Source: BOG-908 sp965198855
GTDB taxonomy: Bacteria > Pseudomonadota > Alphaproteobacteria > Acetobacterales > Acetobacteraceae
Length of the DNA stretch: 64,000 bases
Reading direction: 5' to 3'
Assembly: GCA_965198855.1 (NCBI GenBank)
Contig: CBDAPZ010000002.1
Coordinates: 1,550,001-1,614,000, forward strand
This document shows positions 50,445 to 58,732 of this stretch, one piece after another (position 1 is the first letter of the stretch; every line of letters starts with the position of its first letter). The position numbers and the translations under genes were made by a program. The notes under the pieces are model-generated. The model had not been told where the DNA came from. It did no database searches and saw only the letters and a list, made by a program, of their open reading frames with translations.

Positions 50445-51209
50445 CTATGCGTGCAGGAGTGCGGTGACCAGATTTCTGAGGGTGGCGATCAGGGCTTCGG
50501 CACGAGCCGGGCTGAAACGGTGTGGGTCGGCCTCGTCCATATAGGTGGTTTGGGCGAGTTCGAGCTGGATGGCGTGGATGTGCTCGGCCGACTGCCCGTA
50601 ATGGCGGGTGATGTAGCCGCCGCGGAAGCGTCCATCGAGGATTTGGGTGAAGGGACTGTCCGCGGTGGCGGCGAGAGCTATTTCCACCAGGGCCTTGTCG
50701 GCGGAGGCGCCGCTATTGGTGCCGAAATTCAGGTCCGGGAGTTTGCCCTCGAAGAGGCGGGGAATGGATTGGCGGATGGAGTGGCCGTCGAGCAGGCGGG
50801 CGCTGCCGTGCAGGGTTCTGATGCGGGCGAGTTCGGCGGCGAGGGTGTCGTGGTAGGGCTGCCAATACGTTTCAACGCGTTCGGCGATGTCTTTGAGGGT
50901 AGGTTTGCTGGTGGCGTAGAGGGGTTCGCCGTCGAAGGTTTCGATAGGGCATATCGTGGTTTCGGCCTGGCCTGGATAGAGCGGGGTGTTGGAGGGCGCG
51001 CGGTTGAGGTCGACGACGGTGCGTGAGTGGGTAGCGATGATGAGGGTGACGTCTTGTTGTTTGGCGAAGTCGTAGAGTTTGTCGACGTGCCAGTCAGTGT
51101 CGACGACTTCCTGGCCTATTTTTGTTAGATTTTGGTTGATATGAGCGGGTACGAACGTGCCGGCATGCGGCACGCTAATGATGAGTTTTGCGTTCCCCCG
51201 ATGGATCAA
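50445..51209 (-). CDS. hutG: N-formylglutamate amidohydrolase
   Basis: 254 aa. The FGase fold is shown by LIISVPHAGTFVP (about residues 9-21), HSRTVVDLNRAPS and DGHSI with metal-binding His, and GRFRGGYITRHYG near 196. It converts N-formylglutamate to glutamate and formate, the last step of the HutF branch. The TTG at 51209 gives the family start (M-I-H-R-G then PHAGT), but an R2 repeat lies immediately upstream and removes any Shine-Dalgarno. A GTG at 51266 would translate the repeat as a 19-aa Pro-rich extension. Confidence 0.9.
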   Translation of the reverse strand: MIHRGNAKLIISVPHAGTFVPAHINQNLTKIGQEVVDTDWHVDKLYDFAKQQDVTLIIATHSRTVVDLNRAPSNTPLYPGQAETTICPIETFDGEPLYATSKPTLKDIAERVETYWQPYHDTLAAELARIRTLHGSARLLDGHSIRQSIPRLFEGKLPDLNFGTNSGASADKALVEIALAATADSPFTQILDGRFRGGYITRHYGQSAEHIHAIQLELAQTTYMDEADPHRFSPARAEALIATLRNLVTALLHA

Positions 51210-51260
51210 AAATGACGGGGGGTTTGGGGGGGGCGGCACGGCTCCCCCAATCTTTTCTTT
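51207..51260 (-). repeat. R2 dispersed repeat, copy b, at the hutH-hutG junction
   Basis: On the minus strand it reads AAAGAAAAGATTGGGGGAGC, then GTGCCGCC, a C run, AAACCCCCC and GTCATTTTTG, matching 12216-12260 except for length of the C runs. It begins 3 bp after the hutH stop and ends on the TTG start of hutG. Confidence 0.75.
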
Positions 51261-51262
51261 CC

Positions 51263-52756
51263 TCACAGATGTTCGCCTTCCGCAAGCTTCGCTGCCTTCT
51301 CGATATCCGGCGCGAAAAAACGATCTTCTTCGTAGGGCTCGGCTATTTCGCGAATTTTGATGATGGCGCGTTGCAGCGGTGCGGAGGTTTTGCTTGGTGC
51401 GTGGAAGCCGATGCCCTGGGCGGCTGCCAGCAGTTCGATGCCGATAATGGCCGCGGTGTTGCTTGCCATGTCGTGGAGACGGCGGGCGGCGTAGGTGGCC
51501 ATGGAGACGTGGTCTTCCTGGTTGGCCGAGGTGGGCAGGCTATCGACGCTGGCAGGATGGGCGAGGGACTTGTTTTCGCTGGCGAGCGCTGCGGCGGTCA
51601 CCTGGGCGATCATGAAGCCTGAGTTGATGCCCGGGTTTGTCACCAGGAAGGCGGGCAGGCCGCTCATCACGGGATCGACGAGGAGGGCGAGGCGGCGTTC
51701 GGAGAGGGCACCGATTTCGGCGATCGCTAGCGCTAGGGTGTCGGCGGCGATGGCGATGGGTTCGGCGTGGAAATTGCCGCCGGAGAGCACGTCTGCTGTG
51801 TCGGCGAAGACGAGGGGGTTGTCGCTGGCGGCGTTGGCTTCGATTTCGAGGATTTTGGCAGCGTGGCGGAGGGTGTCTAGGCAGGCGCCCATGACCTGGG
51901 GTTGGCAGCGCAGTGAATATGGGTCTTGCACGCGGCCACAATCGAGATGGGAGTTGCGGATTTCGCTGCCTTCGAGGAGGTGCCTGAGGGTGGCGGCGAC
52001 TTCGATCTGGCCGAGTTGGCCGCGGGCTTCGTGGATGCGCGGATCAAAGGGAGTATCGCTGCCTTTGGCGGCGTCGACGGAGAGGGCGCCGGCAACCAGC
52101 GCGTTGGCAAAGATGTTTTGGGTGCGGAAGAGGGCCGAGAGGGCCAGCGCGGTGGAGGTCTGGGTGCCGTTGAGGAGGGCAAGGCCTTCCTTGGGGCCGA
52201 GGATGAGAGGTTCGAGGCCGGCTTTCTGCAAGGCTTCGGCTGCCGGCATTTCGGCGCCGTGGAGGCGGGCATCCCCGACGCCCATGAGGGCGGCGGACAT
52301 GTGGGCGAGGGGCGCGAGGTCGCCGGAGGCGCCGACGGAGCCTTTCGAGGGGATGGCTGGCATGAAGCCGGCGGCGATGGCGTTTTCGAGCGCCTGGATG
52401 ACGATGGGGCGGACGCCGGAAAAGCCGCGTGAAAGCCCCACGATTTTCAAAGCCATGATGAGTCGCACGATGGCGTCGGGCAGGAGCGGGCCGGTGCCGG
52501 CGCTGTGGGAGAGCACGAGGCGAAGCTGCAACTCGGCGAGTTGTTCGGTGGGGATGGATTTGGTCGCGAGCAGGCCGAAGCCGGTGTTGATGCCGTAGAC
52601 GGTGCGTCCCGATTGCACGATGTCGGCGACGGTGGCGGCGGAGCGTTCGATGCCAGGCAGGGTTTCGGGATCAAGCTTCATGGCGGCACCTTCGTAAAGG
52701 CGGCGCAGTTCTGCCAGCGAGAGTTTGCCGGTGCCGATGGTGACATGGTCGGTCAT
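51263..52756 (-). CDS. hutH: Histidine ammonia-lyase
   Basis: 497 aa. The Ala-Ser-Gly that cyclises to the MIO cofactor is A143-S144-G145 in GSVGASGDLAPLAHM. GINTGFGLLA (about residue 55) and NQEDHVSMATYAARR are also conserved. It deaminates histidine to urocanate. The start overlaps the hutU stop by 4 bp. Confidence 0.97.
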   Translation of the reverse strand: MTDHVTIGTGKLSLAELRRLYEGAAMKLDPETLPGIERSAATVADIVQSGRTVYGINTGFGLLATKSIPTEQLAELQLRLVLSHSAGTGPLLPDAIVRLIMALKIVGLSRGFSGVRPIVIQALENAIAAGFMPAIPSKGSVGASGDLAPLAHMSAALMGVGDARLHGAEMPAAEALQKAGLEPLILGPKEGLALLNGTQTSTALALSALFRTQNIFANALVAGALSVDAAKGSDTPFDPRIHEARGQLGQIEVAATLRHLLEGSEIRNSHLDCGRVQDPYSLRCQPQVMGACLDTLRHAAKILEIEANAASDNPLVFADTADVLSGGNFHAEPIAIAADTLALAIAEIGALSERRLALLVDPVMSGLPAFLVTNPGINSGFMIAQVTAAALASENKSLAHPASVDSLPTSANQEDHVSMATYAARRLHDMASNTAAIIGIELLAAAQGIGFHAPSKTSAPLQRAIIKIREIAEPYEEDRFFAPDIEKAAKLAEGEHL

Positions 52757-54423
52757 TTTTGATTGCCCAGCATGGGAAGTTTCAGATCATGGGCGCGGGC
52801 GCATTCGATGGCATCGGTGTAGCCGGCATCGGCGTGCCGCATGACGCCGGTGGCGGGGTCGTTCCAGAGCACGCGTTCGAGGCGGCGGTCGGCATCCGCG
52901 GTGCCGTCGCAGAGGATCACCATGCCGGAATGCTGCGAGAAGCCCATGCCAACGCCGCCGCCGTGGTGCAGGGAAACCCAGGTGGCACCGCTGGCGGTGT
53001 TGAGCAGCGCGTTGAGAAGTGGCCAGTCGGAGACGGCGTCAGATCCATCCTGCATTGATTCGGTTTCGCGATTCGGGCTGGCGACGGAGCCGCTGTCGAG
53101 GTGGTCGCGGCCGATGACGATCGGCGCTTTCACACGGCCGTTGCGGACGAGCTCGTTGAAGGCGAGGCCGATGCGGTGGCGGTCGCCGAGGCCGAGCCAG
53201 CAGATTCTGGCAGGAAGGCCCTGGAATTTTATCCGTTTGCCGGCATGCTCGAGCCAGCGATGCAGATGGGTGTCGTTCGGCATAAGTTCGGCGACCACTT
53301 CATCGGTGACGCGGATATCTTCGGCGTCGCCGGAGAGGGCGGCCCAGCGGAATGGGCCTTTGCCGAGGCAGAAGAGCGGGCGGATATAGGCGGGGACGAA
53401 ACCCGGAAAATCAAAAGCCTCGGCCAGACCTTCATCTTTCGCGACCTGGCGGATGTTGTTGCCGTAATCGACGGTGGGGATGCCGAGGCGGTGGAAACCG
53501 AGCATGGCCTCCACATGGATGCGCATGGATTTCTTTGCGGCCGCCGCGACTTCCTGCGGATGACTGACGCGTTTCTGTTCCCATTCGGCGACGCTCCAGC
53601 CGATGGGGAGGTAGCCGTTGACGGGGTCGTGTGCGGATGTCTGGTCGGTGACGACGTCCGGGCGGATGCCGCGTCTGAGGATTTCCGGGAAAATCTCGGC
53701 AGCGTTGCCGAGCAGTCCGATGGATTTTGGATCACCGCTTTTGCAGGCGGCATCGATCATCGCCATGGCCTCATCGAGGGTTTCGGCGCGCTGGTCGAGA
53801 TAGCCGGTCTCGAGGCGTTTCTCGATGCGGCTGCTTTGCGCCTCGACAGCGAGCATGGATGCGCCAGCCAAGGTTGCCGCGAGTGGTTGCGCGCCGCCCA
53901 TGCCGCCAAGGCCGCCGGTCAGAACCCACTTGCCGGTCAGGGAATTGTTGAAATGCGTTCGCCCGATCTCGATGAAGGTTTCGTAGGTGCCCTGCACGAT
54001 TCCCTGGCTGCCGATATAGATCCAGGAGCCGGCGGTCATTTGCCCGTACATCATCAGGCCGAGGCGATCGAGTGCCGAAAAGACCTCCCAGGTGGCCCAG
54101 TGCGGGACGAGATTGCTATTGGCGATGAGCACGCGCGGCGCGTCGGCATGGGTGCGGAAGACACCGACGGGTTTGCCGGATTGCACGAGCAGCGTCTCAT
54201 CGTGGCCGAGCGTGGTGAGCGAGGCGACGATAGCGTCGTAGCAGGGCCAGTTGCGGGCGGCGCGGCCGATGCCGCCATAGACCACGAGATCCTCGGGTTT
54301 TTCGGCGACGTCCGGATCAAGATTGTTCATCAGCATGCGGAGCGGCGCTTCCGTCTGCCAGGAGCGTGCGGTGAGCTGTGTGCCATGGGCGGCACGGATG
54401 ATACGGGTGTTTTTCATCGTCAT
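52753..54423 (-). CDS. hutU: Urocanate hydratase
   Basis: 556 aa NAD+-dependent enzyme. LPARICWLGLGDRHRIGLAFNELV (about residues 398-421) includes the catalytic Cys of the family; GGLGGMGGAQPLA is the NAD-binding glycine motif. It turns urocanate into imidazolonepropionate. Both ends overlap its neighbours by 4 bp. Confidence 0.97.
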   Translation of the reverse strand: MTMKNTRIIRAAHGTQLTARSWQTEAPLRMLMNNLDPDVAEKPEDLVVYGGIGRAARNWPCYDAIVASLTTLGHDETLLVQSGKPVGVFRTHADAPRVLIANSNLVPHWATWEVFSALDRLGLMMYGQMTAGSWIYIGSQGIVQGTYETFIEIGRTHFNNSLTGKWVLTGGLGGMGGAQPLAATLAGASMLAVEAQSSRIEKRLETGYLDQRAETLDEAMAMIDAACKSGDPKSIGLLGNAAEIFPEILRRGIRPDVVTDQTSAHDPVNGYLPIGWSVAEWEQKRVSHPQEVAAAAKKSMRIHVEAMLGFHRLGIPTVDYGNNIRQVAKDEGLAEAFDFPGFVPAYIRPLFCLGKGPFRWAALSGDAEDIRVTDEVVAELMPNDTHLHRWLEHAGKRIKFQGLPARICWLGLGDRHRIGLAFNELVRNGRVKAPIVIGRDHLDSGSVASPNRETESMQDGSDAVSDWPLLNALLNTASGATWVSLHHGGGVGMGFSQHSGMVILCDGTADADRRLERVLWNDPATGVMRHADAGYTDAIECARAHDLKLPMLGNQK

Positions 54424-55784
54424 TGATCCACGAACAGCTTTTTGAGCGCACGGCGATAGGCGCCGGTAATCGAGTCTTGCCGGCTATGCACGCCGTCACG
54501 CACGGCCCAGCTTCCGCCACTCATGACGTGACGGGCGGGTCTGGCGTCGTTGCCGAAAATCGCTGCATCGAGCCAGAAATCAGGACCGAGCATTTCGGTC
54601 TCCAGGGTCGGCTCGATCACCACCAGATCCGCACGCTGCCCGACCGCCAGCCGACCCACCGGCCGCGCCGCGGCCTGTGCGCCGCCGCGGGCGGCCATCT
54701 GCCACAGCGTGCGGCCGGTATGCGCATCGGCGCCGGCAAGCACGTTGCGTTTTTCGGCGCGCAGACGCTGGCTGTATTCCAGCAGGCGCAGTTCGGAGAA
54801 CACGTCCAGCGTCACATGGCTGTCGGTGCCGATGCCGAAGCGGCCACCATGAGCCACGAAATCAGGCAGGCCGAAAATGCCGTCGCCCAGATTGCCTTCG
54901 GTGCTCGGGCAGAAACCGGCAACGGCGCCGCTTGCCGCCATGCCGCGCCGTTCCGCGTCGGTGGTGTGGGTGGAGTGGATGAGGCACCAATTGTCACCGA
55001 TGGGCGCGTTGGCCAGCAGCCACTCCATCGGCCGGGTGCCCAGGGTCGCGAGGCAGTCCCGAATTTCGCCTTGCTGTTCGGCGACGTGGATGTGGATGGG
55101 GGCTGCTGGATCGAGCGCGGCAAGCCCCTCGTATGCTGCTTGCAAAGAGGCCGGCGGGACGGCGCGCAGGCTGTGCGGTGAAAGGCCGAACCTGAGATTG
55201 TCGCCCTGCTGGGCCTGCGCATCCGCCACCATTTTCAACGCCGCATCTGGCGAGGTGTCGAAGCGGCGCTGGCCGCCTTGCAGAGGCGTGCCGTCAAAAT
55301 TGCCAGTCTGGTAGATGCCGAACAGCATGGTCAGCCCGATGCCTGCCTGCTGCGCGCCCTCGATGATGGCCTCCGCCATGGCGGGGCGATGTGCATAGGG
55401 CGTGCCGTCGATCGCATTCTGCAGGTAGTGGAACTCGATCAGCGAGGTGAACCCGCCGCGCAGCAGCTCCATGCCTAGATAGGCGGCGACGGGCACCAGC
55501 GCATCCGGCTCGATGCGGCCGGCGGCGCGATACATGGCCTCTCTCCAGGACCAGAAATCGTTGCCGCCGCCGGTAAACTCGGTGTGGCCGGCAAAACTTC
55601 GCTGGAAGGCGTGGCTGTGCAGGTTGGTGATGCCAGGCAATATGGCAGCGCGAGCGAAATGCTCAGCCGCGGGCGCGCGGCCCGGCGTGACGGCGGTGAT
55701 GAACCCGCGATTGTCGATCTCGATCACCGTGTCGGCGGCAAACCCATCCTCCAGCAACACCCAGTCGGCGGAGATTTTTGGCAC
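54420..55784 (-). CDS. hutF: Formimidoylglutamate deiminase
   Basis: 454 aa amidohydrolase. NLHSHAFQR (about residue 54) gives the HxH metal site; IHIHVAEQ (about 222) and GFCPSTEGNLGDG are HutF-type; IGTDSHVTLD holds the final Asp. It converts formimidoylglutamate to formylglutamate plus ammonia, the substrate for hutG. GTG start at 55784. First gene of the hutF-U-H-G operon; no hutI and no hutC in the window. Confidence 0.94.
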   Translation of the reverse strand: MPKISADWVLLEDGFAADTVIEIDNRGFITAVTPGRAPAAEHFARAAILPGITNLHSHAFQRSFAGHTEFTGGGNDFWSWREAMYRAAGRIEPDALVPVAAYLGMELLRGGFTSLIEFHYLQNAIDGTPYAHRPAMAEAIIEGAQQAGIGLTMLFGIYQTGNFDGTPLQGGQRRFDTSPDAALKMVADAQAQQGDNLRFGLSPHSLRAVPPASLQAAYEGLAALDPAAPIHIHVAEQQGEIRDCLATLGTRPMEWLLANAPIGDNWCLIHSTHTTDAERRGMAASGAVAGFCPSTEGNLGDGIFGLPDFVAHGGRFGIGTDSHVTLDVFSELRLLEYSQRLRAEKRNVLAGADAHTGRTLWQMAARGGAQAAARPVGRLAVGQRADLVVIEPTLETEMLGPDFWLDAAIFGNDARPARHVMSGGSWAVRDGVHSRQDSITGAYRRALKKLFVDQ

Positions 55785-55881
55785 CCATAGGCCTCATATA
55801 CGTGACCCGTTCGGACCTAGCGTGAGCGCTTGCCGCTCACAAGGCGTTTGTCGTGGCGCTTACGGGCCGCCGGTGGTATAG

Positions 55882-55904
55882 GTCAGACTAGTCAGACTAG
55901 TCTG
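55882..55904 (+). promoter_or_regulatory. Tandem/palindromic operator upstream of the antitoxin gene
   Basis: GTCAGACTA occurs twice in tandem (55882-55890 and 55891-55899), and CAGACTAGTCTG (55893-55904) is a perfect 12-bp palindrome ending 9 bp before the antitoxin ATG, touching its ribosome site. A likely autoregulatory binding site for the antitoxin complex. Confidence 0.65.
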
Positions 55905-55913
55905 GAGGTTCTT

Positions 55914-56162
55914 ATGCAGCAATGGCAGGTTCAGGAAGCCAAGGCACGTCTCAGCGATCTGCTGCGCGACGCGCAAAACGCGGGTCCGCAGGAAATTACA
56001 GTGCGTGGACGGCCAACCGCCGTGATCCTTTCAGTCGCCGACTACGAGCGCCTACGCGGCGCAAAGCCGTCCTTTGTCGAGTTCATGCGCGCCTCGCCGC
56101 TCGTGGGCATCGATCTCGATCTAGAGCGCGACACATCGCCGATGCGCGATGTGGAGCTTTGA
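55914..56162 (+). CDS. Type II antitoxin, Phd/YefM family
   Basis: 82 aa. MQQWQVQEAKARLSDLLRDA is the Phd DNA-binding start, followed by ITVRGRPTAVILSVADYERL (residues ~29-48). The C-terminal ~25 residues (PLVGIDLDLERDTSPMRDVEL) probably wrap the toxin. ATG with GGAGG upstream. The stop overlaps the toxin TTG start. Confidence 0.9.
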   Translation: MQQWQVQEAKARLSDLLRDAQNAGPQEITVRGRPTAVILSVADYERLRGAKPSFVEFMRASPLVGIDLDLERDTSPMRDVEL

Positions 56163-56572
56163 GCTATCTGCTCGACACCTGCACGATTTCTGAAATGTTG
56201 CGGCCCGCGCCCTCGAGACACGTGCTGGCCTGGCTAGGCGCGATCCCGTCGCAAGCTCTCTTCGTTAGCGCGTTGAGCCTTGGCGAGATACGCAAAGGCA
56301 TCGAGAAACTGGATGAGGGCGCGCGCCGGCGGCGTCTCACGGGCTGGCTGGAGACGGAGGTGCCGGCATGGTTCGGTACCCATGTGCTCGGCATTGATGC
56401 CGCCATCAGCGACGAGTGGGGGCGGTTGGCAGCAAGATGCCAAAGGACGCTGCCCGCGATCGATGCCCTGATTGCCGCTACTGCCCTGCATCATCGTTTA
56501 AGCGTGGTCACACGAAACGAAAAAGATTTCGAGCCGATGGCCGTATCTGTCGTCAACCCATGGGTACCGTGA
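56159..56572 (+). CDS. PIN-domain toxin, VapC/FitB family
   Basis: 137 aa from TTG 56159. PIN acidic residues: D6 in SYLLDTCTISE, E in SLGEIRKGIEKL (about residue 41), and D in LPAIDALIAATA (about 101), ending RNEKDFEPM. An RNase-type toxin neutralised by the Phd-like antitoxin just upstream (4-bp overlap). Its stop is 3 bp before the recO TTG. Confidence 0.9.
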   Translation: MSYLLDTCTISEMLRPAPSRHVLAWLGAIPSQALFVSALSLGEIRKGIEKLDEGARRRRLTGWLETEVPAWFGTHVLGIDAAISDEWGRLAARCQRTLPAIDALIAATALHHRLSVVTRNEKDFEPMAVSVVNPWVP

Positions 56573-56575
56573 GTT

Positions 56576-57295
56576 TTGGGCCTCGAATGGGACGCGCCCG
56601 GCATCGTCGTCATGGCCAATGCCTACGGCGAAGGCGACGCGCTGGCCGCCGTTTTCACCGAAACCCATGGCGTGTTCCGCGGCCTCGCACGCGGCGGTCT
56701 GTCGCGCGCGAAGGCTAATATCTGGCAAACGGGCAACCTCGTGGAAGCGCGCTGGGTGGCACGGCTGGCCGACCAACTCGGCAGTTTCTCGGCCGAACTC
56801 GTGCACCCCGCGGCAGCACTTGCGATGCAGGATGCGCTGCCACTCGCCGTGCTCACCTCTGCCTGCGCCACGGCGCAGGATGCCTTGCCTGAGCGCGAGC
56901 CTTATCCCGCGGTCTTCAAGGGCCTGCTGCATCTGATCGTCCATCTGGGCGAGCGCAATCCGGTCGCCGAGCTGGTGCTGTGGGAATGCGGCTTGCTGTC
57001 CGAGCTCGGCTACGGCCTCGATCTGGCCGCTTGTGCGGTCACCGGCGCGCGGGAGAATCTATCCTTCGTTTCGCCGAAATCCGGCCGCGCCGTCAGTGAG
57101 GCAGGTGCCGGCCTGTGGCGCGAGCGCCTGTTCCGCCTGCCACCTTTCCTCACCGGCGGGGCGCTACCGGACAACGACGATCTGCTGGACGCTCTGCGCC
57201 TGACCGGACACTTCCTTAGCCGCGACGTGTTCGGCTCGCGACACCGCCCGCTGCCTGCCGCCAGAACAATGCTGTATGACCGGCTTAGGACATAA
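56576..57295 (+). CDS. recO: DNA repair protein RecO
   Basis: 239 aa. Starts LEWDAPGIVVMANAYGEGDA, the alphaproteobacterial RecO opening (OB fold, residues 1-80), followed by the helical domain and a late ARENLSFVSPKSGRAVSE. It loads RecA on SSB-coated gaps with RecR. The TTG start has no clear Shine-Dalgarno and lies 3 bp after the toxin stop, so translation may depend on the TA operon. Confidence 0.9.
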   Translation: MGLEWDAPGIVVMANAYGEGDALAAVFTETHGVFRGLARGGLSRAKANIWQTGNLVEARWVARLADQLGSFSAELVHPAAALAMQDALPLAVLTSACATAQDALPEREPYPAVFKGLLHLIVHLGERNPVAELVLWECGLLSELGYGLDLAACAVTGARENLSFVSPKSGRAVSEAGAGLWRERLFRLPPFLTGGALPDNDDLLDALRLTGHFLSRDVFGSRHRPLPAARTMLYDRLRT

Positions 57296-57302
57296 AGCGT
57301 TT

Positions 57303-57360
57303 TGGTTCCCACTAGGCGCGCGCGGCTCGCTTCAAAAAAAGAAGCGCCTACTCAGAACCA
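57303..57360. repeat. R1-like composite inverted repeat downstream of recO, copy d
   Basis: TGGTTC-4 nt-TAGGCGC (57303-57319) mirrors GCGCCTA-4 nt-GAACCA (57344-57360), with GCTTC and GAAGC around seven A in the middle. Ends resemble the GGTTC/GAACC edges of R1 but the core is GC-rich. It probably ends the recO transcript. Confidence 0.5.
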
Positions 57361-57408
57361 TTCTGTTCCAGAGCGCGTTTGGCTCCCATCACGCAAGGAG
57401 TATGTCCT

Positions 57409-57840
57409 ATGGACGCAAACGAAATCCAGGGCACCGCACGCGATGTCCAAGGCAAGATTAAGGACGGTTTCGGCGGTCTTACGGGCGATACCAGCACCCA
57501 GATAGACGGCAAAATCGACCAGGCGGCGGGCAAGGTGCAGGCGCGCTATGGCGAAGCGATTGACAAGGTTTCTAGCGCCGCAAGCTCGGCTGCCGACAGC
57601 GCTTCCGACACCGTCAGCGAAATACGGCGCAAGCTGAACGATACGGCGAAAACCGTGCAAGCGGAAGCGCGCCACGCCGGTGAAACAGTGAACGAAGCGG
57701 TGCATGAAAGCCCGTGGCTGTCCATCATCGGTATGGCCGCCATCGGCTACCTGGCTTCGTTCCTGATTCACTCGCCATCAAGCCCATTTGCACCGCCGGC
57801 GCCGAAATACATCCCGAGGCGCCTAGGTCGTTATCTCTAA
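57409..57840 (+). CDS. CsbD-like protein fused to a DUF883/ElaB-like membrane tail
   Basis: 143 aa. Residues 1-60 match CsbD stress proteins (MDANEIQGTARDVQGKIKDG and IDQAAGKVQARYG). Residues 60-105 are an amphipathic helix, and 105-128 a hydrophobic segment (SIIGMAAIGYLASFLIH) as in YqjD/ElaB proteins that tether to the inner membrane. ATG with AAGGAG 8 bp upstream. CsbD alone is about 60-70 aa, so this is a fusion. Confidence 0.85.
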   Translation: MDANEIQGTARDVQGKIKDGFGGLTGDTSTQIDGKIDQAAGKVQARYGEAIDKVSSAASSAADSASDTVSEIRRKLNDTAKTVQAEARHAGETVNEAVHESPWLSIIGMAAIGYLASFLIHSPSSPFAPPAPKYIPRRLGRYL

Positions 57841-57874
57841 GGTAGATTGAGCGTCTTGCGCGAAGCAAATGGGC

Positions 57875-58732
57875 TTAGTGCAAGGCGGTCAAGTGCCGAA
57901 GCATCATATCAGCTACGGAAGCCGGCGTGCCATCCACGCCGGCTACTTCTGCATTTTGCATCAGGCTCGCAAAACCTGCAATTGAAGCCTGGAGTTTCGG
58001 CAATTCGCCATCATTGCTGATGAACAAGCAAGATTGCCGCACAAGTTTGAGGCGCTCTCGTGTTTCGTAAGCGAAAGCAGCGAGGTAGGCCTTGTGATAC
58101 GTGGTAAGGCCGCGCAGCACATCCATTGCTGCCTCGTGCAGCGTTTCCGCGTTCGGCACGCCACGGGCCAGGCAGCTTGAGGCGTCGCGCGCGTAATGTG
58201 GAAAGAACAGCCACATGTCGCGAACAAAATGGAACGCCCAAACGAATTGCCGGCCATATTCGTCCGGCTGCATCTCTGGCGCATAACGTTCCAACAACGC
58301 TTTACGCGTGTCCGGATCATAATCGGTGATGCCGTCGAAGATCACCGTGCGCACGCGCTCGGGCGCGAGCAGGGCAGCTTCGCAAGCGATCCTTGCACCG
58401 GTATGGGTGCCGTAGAGATCCACCCGCGTGTGACCGAGACGATCGAGCACCTGCAAAAGCGAACGTGCATAATATGCGATGTCCGGTGATCGCGGCGGGG
58501 CCGATTCGGAATCGCCATGGCCCAACATATCAGGTGCGAGAAGATGCCGATGCGGATCGGCTTCGTGCAACGCCTGCATGAGGTGCTGCAAGCCGCTCGA
58601 ACCGCCGGGTGCCGCGTGCAGCATCACGAGGGGCGGCGTGGCGTTCGGCGCGCCGACAGCGCGGTAATGCACCAAGCCGTCGGCGATGCGCGCAAAGGCA
58701 CGGTCAGGCGAGAACTTGGCCGCATCGAGCAT
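57875..58732 (-). CDS. Alpha/beta-hydrolase-fold protein lacking the Ser nucleophile
   Basis: 285 aa. The fold is clear: PLVMLHAAPGGSSG (oxyanion region, about residues 34-47), LLAPDMLGHGDSE, and the nucleophile elbow LYGTHTGARIACE, where the expected G-x-Ser-x-G is G-T-His-T-G (H110). The C-terminal GxH motif that carries the catalytic His is not seen. It may be a non-hydrolytic enzyme or a binding protein. ATG 58732 overlaps the methyltransferase stop. Confidence 0.8.
   Translation of the reverse strand: MLDAAKFSPDRAFARIADGLVHYRAVGAPNATPPLVMLHAAPGGSSGLQHLMQALHEADPHRHLLAPDMLGHGDSESAPPRSPDIAYYARSLLQVLDRLGHTRVDLYGTHTGARIACEAALLAPERVRTVIFDGITDYDPDTRKALLERYAPEMQPDEYGRQFVWAFHFVRDMWLFFPHYARDASSCLARGVPNAETLHEAAMDVLRGLTTYHKAYLAAFAYETRERLKLVRQSCLFISNDGELPKLQASIAGFASLMQNAEVAGVDGTPASVADMMLRHLTALH

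Noticed and set aside
53101..54426. 441-aa and 367-aa open frames antisense to hutU and hutH
   Set aside because: Mirror frames of well-conserved hut genes; no family features.
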